From Pochonia chlamydosporia 170 (taxonomy: Eukaryota; Ascomycota; Sordariomycetes; Hypocreales; Clavicipitaceae), in NCBI RefSeq assembly GCF_001653235.2, contig NC_035796.1, positions 620,001 through 684,000 on the forward strand: a stretch of 64,000 bases of DNA. Direction: 5' to 3'. The position numbers and the translations under genes are program-made. This document shows positions 59,566 through 64,000 of the stretch, one piece after another. The stretch's first letter is position 1. Each line of letters starts with the position of its first letter. Under the pieces are notes generated by a model, which saw nothing but the letters and a program-made list of their open reading frames with translations, had not been told where the DNA came from and made no database searches.

Positions 59566-60534
59566 CACTACCTGAGCTTTGGGGTGGTTCCCTTTTTGGA
59601 CAGCGCAGATGAAGCTGATTATTTGCGTTCGGTTTGTAAGCGGCCTGTTAGTTTGTTTTGGAAGGGCTCGGTGGCCTAGAAAAGAGGCCAGTCGAGGAAG
59701 GATTTATACCCCATTCCCGCCATCCGAAGGTTGGGCAGGTGATGAGGTTCAACGGCTGGTTTTATCCCTACCCCGCAAGTTGGTGCGCCCCTTCCTCGTT
59801 TTATTCGCCCAGAGTCGACTTGACTTTGCAGACTGTGAGTTGTGGTATGGAGGTGGCCAACGTCAAGACATTGGCCAAAATCACCCATCCTTGACGTCAT
59901 GGCTTTCGCCACGGCTTGTGAACTGTTGTGGTATCCGAACCACGTCTGGTATAGCAACGTCACTATTGGCACTCTAGCTTATGCCATGGGTGCGCCATCT
60001 GGCGTTTGATAGACGATGTCCTCTGTCAGCGCCTCATCCTGCCAGCCCCATCAAGGTGTTGGGCTAGGTTTCTGGCAAGGCTGGCGATCTTACGGCATGT
60101 GCTTTTACGTGGGGCCAGATGTCGGGCAGCCATAAAAAGCAAGTCACAGGTGATCAGCCTTCAATCAAAAATGATGTATTAATACGGAGTAGAAGAAATA
60201 ACCCAAAAATGAACTCCGCCACACTCCATAGGAGACGTGCAGATAAACGTGTTATGCTCTTTACCATGCACCAGAGGCAAGCACACAAGAACACCCATAC
60301 TCAGTCTGGACAGAGCTGGATCAGTCCAAAAAGCCTGTAGCTACCCTATAGGGACCCACATAACTGGAAGACAAAGAGTCAACTGGCTATTTATCCACGG
60401 TGCAAGGCGGACAACGGAATTTACAACAAACATGCTAACGTCTCGAAGCCTCGTAGACACCATGGAACAAGGTAACAAGCACCATGAATGAGTCGAAATA
60501 CCTCTAATTTACCACCAGAGGGGTTAACCCTCCC
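59566..60534. other. Intergenic, divergent promoters
   Basis: Upstream of the small leftward gene and of CCA1. A perfect TACGGAGTA lies at 60183-60191. No gene seen. Confidence 0.6.
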
Positions 60535-62328
60535 ATGCTATCACAAATTAGTCGTCGGCCCAGCTCTTTGCTCGGAATGAGCAAAAGAATGTTGAACTGT
60601 TCGTTTTGCGATATTCCATCTACCATGATGGGGCGTGTCGTTCGACTCAATGCACAAGAAGATCAACTTCGACGGCTCCTTCTAGATGTTTCCTCGTTCA
60701 TAAACGAGTCCAGGCCGGCAACACAGCCCGTGATTATTCGCTGGGCTGGGGGTTGGGTCCGAGACAAACTCTTAGGAATCGAATCTCATGACATAGACGT
60801 CGCCATCAATGCAATGACCGGTGTTAACTTTGCACAGAGAATGCACGAGTATTGCCGCATGGCAGACGCAATTAAAAAGCACGCAATCAAACCCGATGAC
60901 ATTGGCAACCTCCATAATGTCGCACGGAACCCAGACAAGTCGAAGCATCTGGAGACTGCCATGCTTCGAATATTTGGCCTCGAGTTAGACTTAGTCAACC
61001 TGAGAAAGGAGACATACGCAGAGGACAGCAGAAATCCAGTCGTGGAGTTCGGCACAGCTGAAGAGGATGCACTCAGACGGGATGCAACGATAAACGCCTT
61101 GTTCTACAACCTACACACCAACCAAATAGAAGATTTTACAGGAGGAGTGCAAGACTTGGCCGCGAAGGTTCTGCGCACTCCCTTAAACCCACTGGATACA
61201 TTCAAGGACGATCCGCTTCGTGTCCTGCGCCTCGTGCGTTTCGCAAGTCGTCTTGGATTCATAATCGAAGAAGAAACTCGCTGCGTGATGGCCCATGCTG
61301 ATGTTTTAGAGGCTTTGAAAGTCAAAATCAGCCGAGAAAGAATTGGTATAGAGCTTGAAAAGATGCTCAAAGGTATGAATGCGATGTTACTCTCACGGCC
61401 CCCAGTCGAACAAATAAATGCTGACATTGTATCTTGAAGGCATTCATCCACGGTCCGCCCTGGAGCTCATGGACCAACTATGCCTGTATCATGCAATTTT
61501 TACAGACCCAGCATTAAAATCCACCGCGAAACCAGATACCTCGCAATGGCACATTGCGTACCGGTGCCTTAGTGCTCTATTGCAGAATCGTAGCCCTGGC
61601 TCTTTGGGCGAACTCCTGATTCGGTGCAAGGAAGCCAACTATGTAGCCTGGAATCTGGCCGCGCTCAGTCCGTGGATGACCATGGACTACCCCACACCTG
61701 AACTTCGGAAAGCGAATGCATTGCCGCCCCCTACTGTTGCGGCCCGAGGAGGATTCAAGGCGCCAAATAAACTTGCAGATTCGATTACGGCCAGTTACCG
61801 AAACAGAAAAGAAATTATGTGCCTAAAAACAGCCGCCTGCGGCAAAAAGCCGGTGATACACTCGAGAGATGTACTAGGCATGGCCATCCGTAGATGGGAC
61901 TCGCATGGTGGTCCATGGACTCTACAGGTTCTCAATGCTCTTCTTGTAGAGGCCATGGAAAGCCTGAGTGTGTGGTCCCAATCTGACGACAGTAAGGGTG
62001 AGTAGAGCGACGTCACAAGGTTTCTTACAAGATCTCGACCACTAACACCTGCTTCTCGCCAACAGACCAAGTTGACTTCCTTAATGGTTGGCAGAAGTTC
62101 CTGGACCATGTTGTTGAACTCGACCTTTACCACGCTCCTGCATTAAAAAGGCTTCTGGATGGTCACTCTCTAGCCTCGGCCCTAGGCGTGAGGCCTGGAA
62201 AATGGACGGGCAGAGCATTAGATGTATGTCTTTCTTGGCAACTTCGGAATCCGCAGGAAGTGGACCCAAAAGGTGCAATTGAAGAGATCCAACTTCGACG
62301 TGACGAGCTTGGAATTCCTAGGAATTAG
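60535..62328 (+). CDS. CCA1: CCA-adding tRNA nucleotidyltransferase
   Basis: Adds and repairs the 3'-terminal CCA of nuclear and mitochondrial tRNAs. Three exons: 60535-61372, 61440-61997 and 62066-62328, introns 67 and 68 bp; product 552 residues. Class II nucleotidyltransferase head: 'IIRWAGGWVRDKLLG' (GGWVRD at 72-77) and 'ESHDIDVAIN' with catalytic Asp86 and Asp88; then 'EEDALRRDATINALFYN', 'IEDFTGG', 'DDPLRVLRLVRFASRLGF' and 'ISRERIGIELEKML', the neck that recognises the incoming base. The C-terminal body ends 'LGVRPGKWTGRALDVCLSWQ' and 'RRDELGIPRN'. The first 30 residues are basic and Ser-rich (MLSQISRRPSSLLGMSKRML), with further in-frame ATGs at 60577, 60589, 60625 and 60628, as in yeast Cca1, where alternative starts sort the enzyme to mitochondria or nucleus and cytosol. 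Confidence 0.96.
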
Positions 62329-62817
62329 AATCGAAGAAGTCCACATCTATTGCGTTTTTATTTTGGTGTAGTAGATTTAGGCATATATTGTGCTGTTGAG
62401 ACTGACTTCGAATCGCCGTCAGCACGTATGGAGGGCAATGACAGAAATCGCCTAACTGGCTGCGTGACAACTTCTCTTTTGCAATGCTGAAACTTTCAGG
62501 TTAAGTCCCGTAGACATTTTGCAGACAGGATACCGTCGGAGCTCTACTTAGTAGGCAACCCACTCGGCGGCTCCAGCCTCCATGGCTACTGCAAACATTG
62601 GAACGGGCCTGCTGAGGGAAAGGAACATGCAACACATGCAACGTTTGTGTACGCGGCTAATGACCACACCAGTTTTATGGGCCAGCCAATCCCAACCCCG
62701 CCAATCACCCAAGTGCATTGCTGTCTTGGCTCGCCCTTGTATGCCAAATTCACTTGACAGCTGGACTTCAATCCGTGACCCTCTCTCTTCACGGTTGTCT
62801 AGTTCACAGGGGCAGCA
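62329..62817. other. Intergenic, TTI2 promoter
   Basis: 490 bp between CCA1 and the TTI2 start. Nothing else recognised. Confidence 0.6.
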
Positions 62818-64000
62818 ATGGATGAGATTTGCCTCAGCCAGGGCAACAGTAACCGCTTGAGAGAACTTGGCTTGGTTGAAGCGGCTACGGTTGTCTTACT
62901 GCCGAAAGTGCGATTTAAAGTAGAAAATGAGACTTTGCAGGGAGAGCGCAAGAATGTGTGCATGACACTCAGAGAAGTATTGGCTGCGATGCCAGGCGTT
63001 TCAGACAACGAAGTATATGACAAGTATCTGGTTGCAAGCCCTGGTGCCTCAGGTTTACTAATTTGGGGGATTAGGGTCTACTCGATTTGGTCCTGCAAGC
63101 TTTCTCTCTCCTCGTCGTGCAGCTCCGAGATGCCGAAAGCGATGTCTACAGAGCCGAAGCCAAGGCGGGCGACACGGACAAGAGCTCTCAAGATGTAGGC
63201 GAAGATGTTTATAAGACTTGTCCTACTGAACAGTTTGATTCGTCAATCTATGACAGCCTCTGCGAGACCTTGACGAAGCTTGCTCTGCGCAGCCCTGGCC
63301 GGTTAGGTGAGTTTGGAGAGGCACTGCGGACATGTCATACAGGTTTATAGCTGACTCATGATTGCACACGGATAGATAAGCAATACGCTGCTCTCATAGC
63401 TGAAGCTGCTCTTGCCTCGGTACTATCACTAGAGTTTCGACTGCAGAACTTTAAGCTGCCTACCTCTACATTGGTGGCTGTTACCGCATACACAGACGCA
63501 GACAATTCATGGACGACCAAACCTGCCGCTTCTATCTCTCAACGAATAATATCTCTACGGGTTCCCGAGCACAAACTTATTGGCTTTATCGCCGGGGATG
63601 TCCTCAGTGAACATGTCCGAGTACTTATTTCGTCACCAAACAGAGAATCAGCCAATCTTGGCACACCAACATCAGACTCCGCTTCAATTTTAGGAGATTA
63701 TGAGAATGGGGCAGCTATGTTGACTTGGGCAATCAAAATGACCAAGGTTTGCAACTCCTGGCCTTTCAATTTGGACATGTATAGAATTGCTGAAGTTCCG
63801 GTAACTGATAAAAACGTCAATTACAGGGGAGTGATATAGGAAAGTATTGGCACCTTTTTGTGCCAGCGCTGATAAAATTAGCAGAAAACACTGAAATCTC
63901 CATTAGAGTAAGGGGCCTCAGAGCAATTACTCTGTTTTTGGCAAAATGCCCGCCGTCCACGATATATAGTACCGGAATGGACCATCTTTTCGAGAATACT
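62818..64000 (+). CDS. TTI2: TELO2-interacting protein 2 (Tti2), 5' part
   Basis: Member of the Tel2-Tti1-Tti2 co-chaperone complex, which helps Hsp90 mature PIKK kinases such as TOR, ATM and ATR. Runs off the right edge. Exons in the window: 62818-63012, 63075-63306, 63376-63746 and 63827-64000 (open), introns 62, 69 and 80 bp, giving 324 residues so far. The start is MDEICLSQGNSNRLRELGLV; then come 'LLDLVLQAFSLLVVQLRDAE' and 'YWHLFVPALIKLAENTEIS', followed by 'IRVRGLRAITLFLAKCPPS', the armadillo-like block I associate with the Tti2 family. All junctions keep frame. The first intron was chosen with donor GTATAT (63013) because other donors are out of phase or too close to the acceptor. Confidence 0.82.

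Overview
The window is nuclear DNA of a filamentous ascomycete. Genes carry 0-8 short introns (mostly 47-160 bp) with GT-AG borders and CTRAC-type branch points. Intergenic spaces are long, promoters are CT-rich, and several genes belong to families typical of Pezizomycotina (Gti1/Pac2 regulator, fungal serine-rich membrane protein, fungal PNRC-like protein). Protein similarity recalled from memory points to Sordariomycetes, probably Hypocreales; this is an inference. I found no rRNA, tRNA, CRISPR array, transposase or reverse transcriptase.

Layout. 0-14 kb: start of a Tim8-like gene, a CorA/Alr-type Mg2+ channel, a possible new small gene, signal peptidase subunit SPC1, RING-box protein HRT1, a PNRC-like decapping-type protein, an FAD amine-oxidase-like enzyme, and a TDP1-type phosphodiesterase with an N-terminal ubiquitin-interacting-like motif. 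14-23 kb: about 9.2 kb without a convincing gene, upstream of a WOR1/RYP1/SGE1-type morphogenesis and virulence regulator (23-24.5 kb). 25.6-34.7 kb: a run of organelle and membrane genes: cardiolipin synthase, mitochondrial tRNA modification enzyme MTO1, SM protein VPS45, ERMES subunit MMM1, CAAX protease RCE1. 37.5-45.3 kb: a serine-rich membrane protein, the MBOAT lysophospholipid acyltransferase ALE1 and the GDP-mannose transporter. 45.5-46.2 kb: an AT-rich island full of homopolymers. 46.2-51.4 kb: a 1689-residue NRPS-like protein. 53.7-64 kb: U1A/U2B''-type RRM protein, V-ATPase subunit D, splicing factor SYF1, a small conserved fungal protein, CCA-adding enzyme and the start of TTI2.

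Most of the window is housekeeping: secretory pathway (SPC1, VPS45, GMT, VMA8), mitochondrion (Tim8-like, CRD1, MTO1, MMM1), RNA processing (RRM protein, SYF1, CCA1, PNRC-like) and ubiquitin or kinase stability (HRT1, TTI2). Two loci stand out. One is the SGE1-type regulator with its very long upstream region. The other is the NRPS-like enzyme, whose order (adenylation, carrier, then about six membrane segments around hexapeptide-like blocks) matches the Pls family of poly-amino-acid synthetases, of which epsilon-poly-L-lysine synthetase is the known member.

Gene models were spliced by hand. For every multi-exon model that is complete in the window, exon lengths sum to a multiple of three and the joined frame restores the family's conserved sequence. 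The least certain ends are the starts of the FAD enzyme, SYF1, the cardiolipin synthase leader and the NRPS-like gene.
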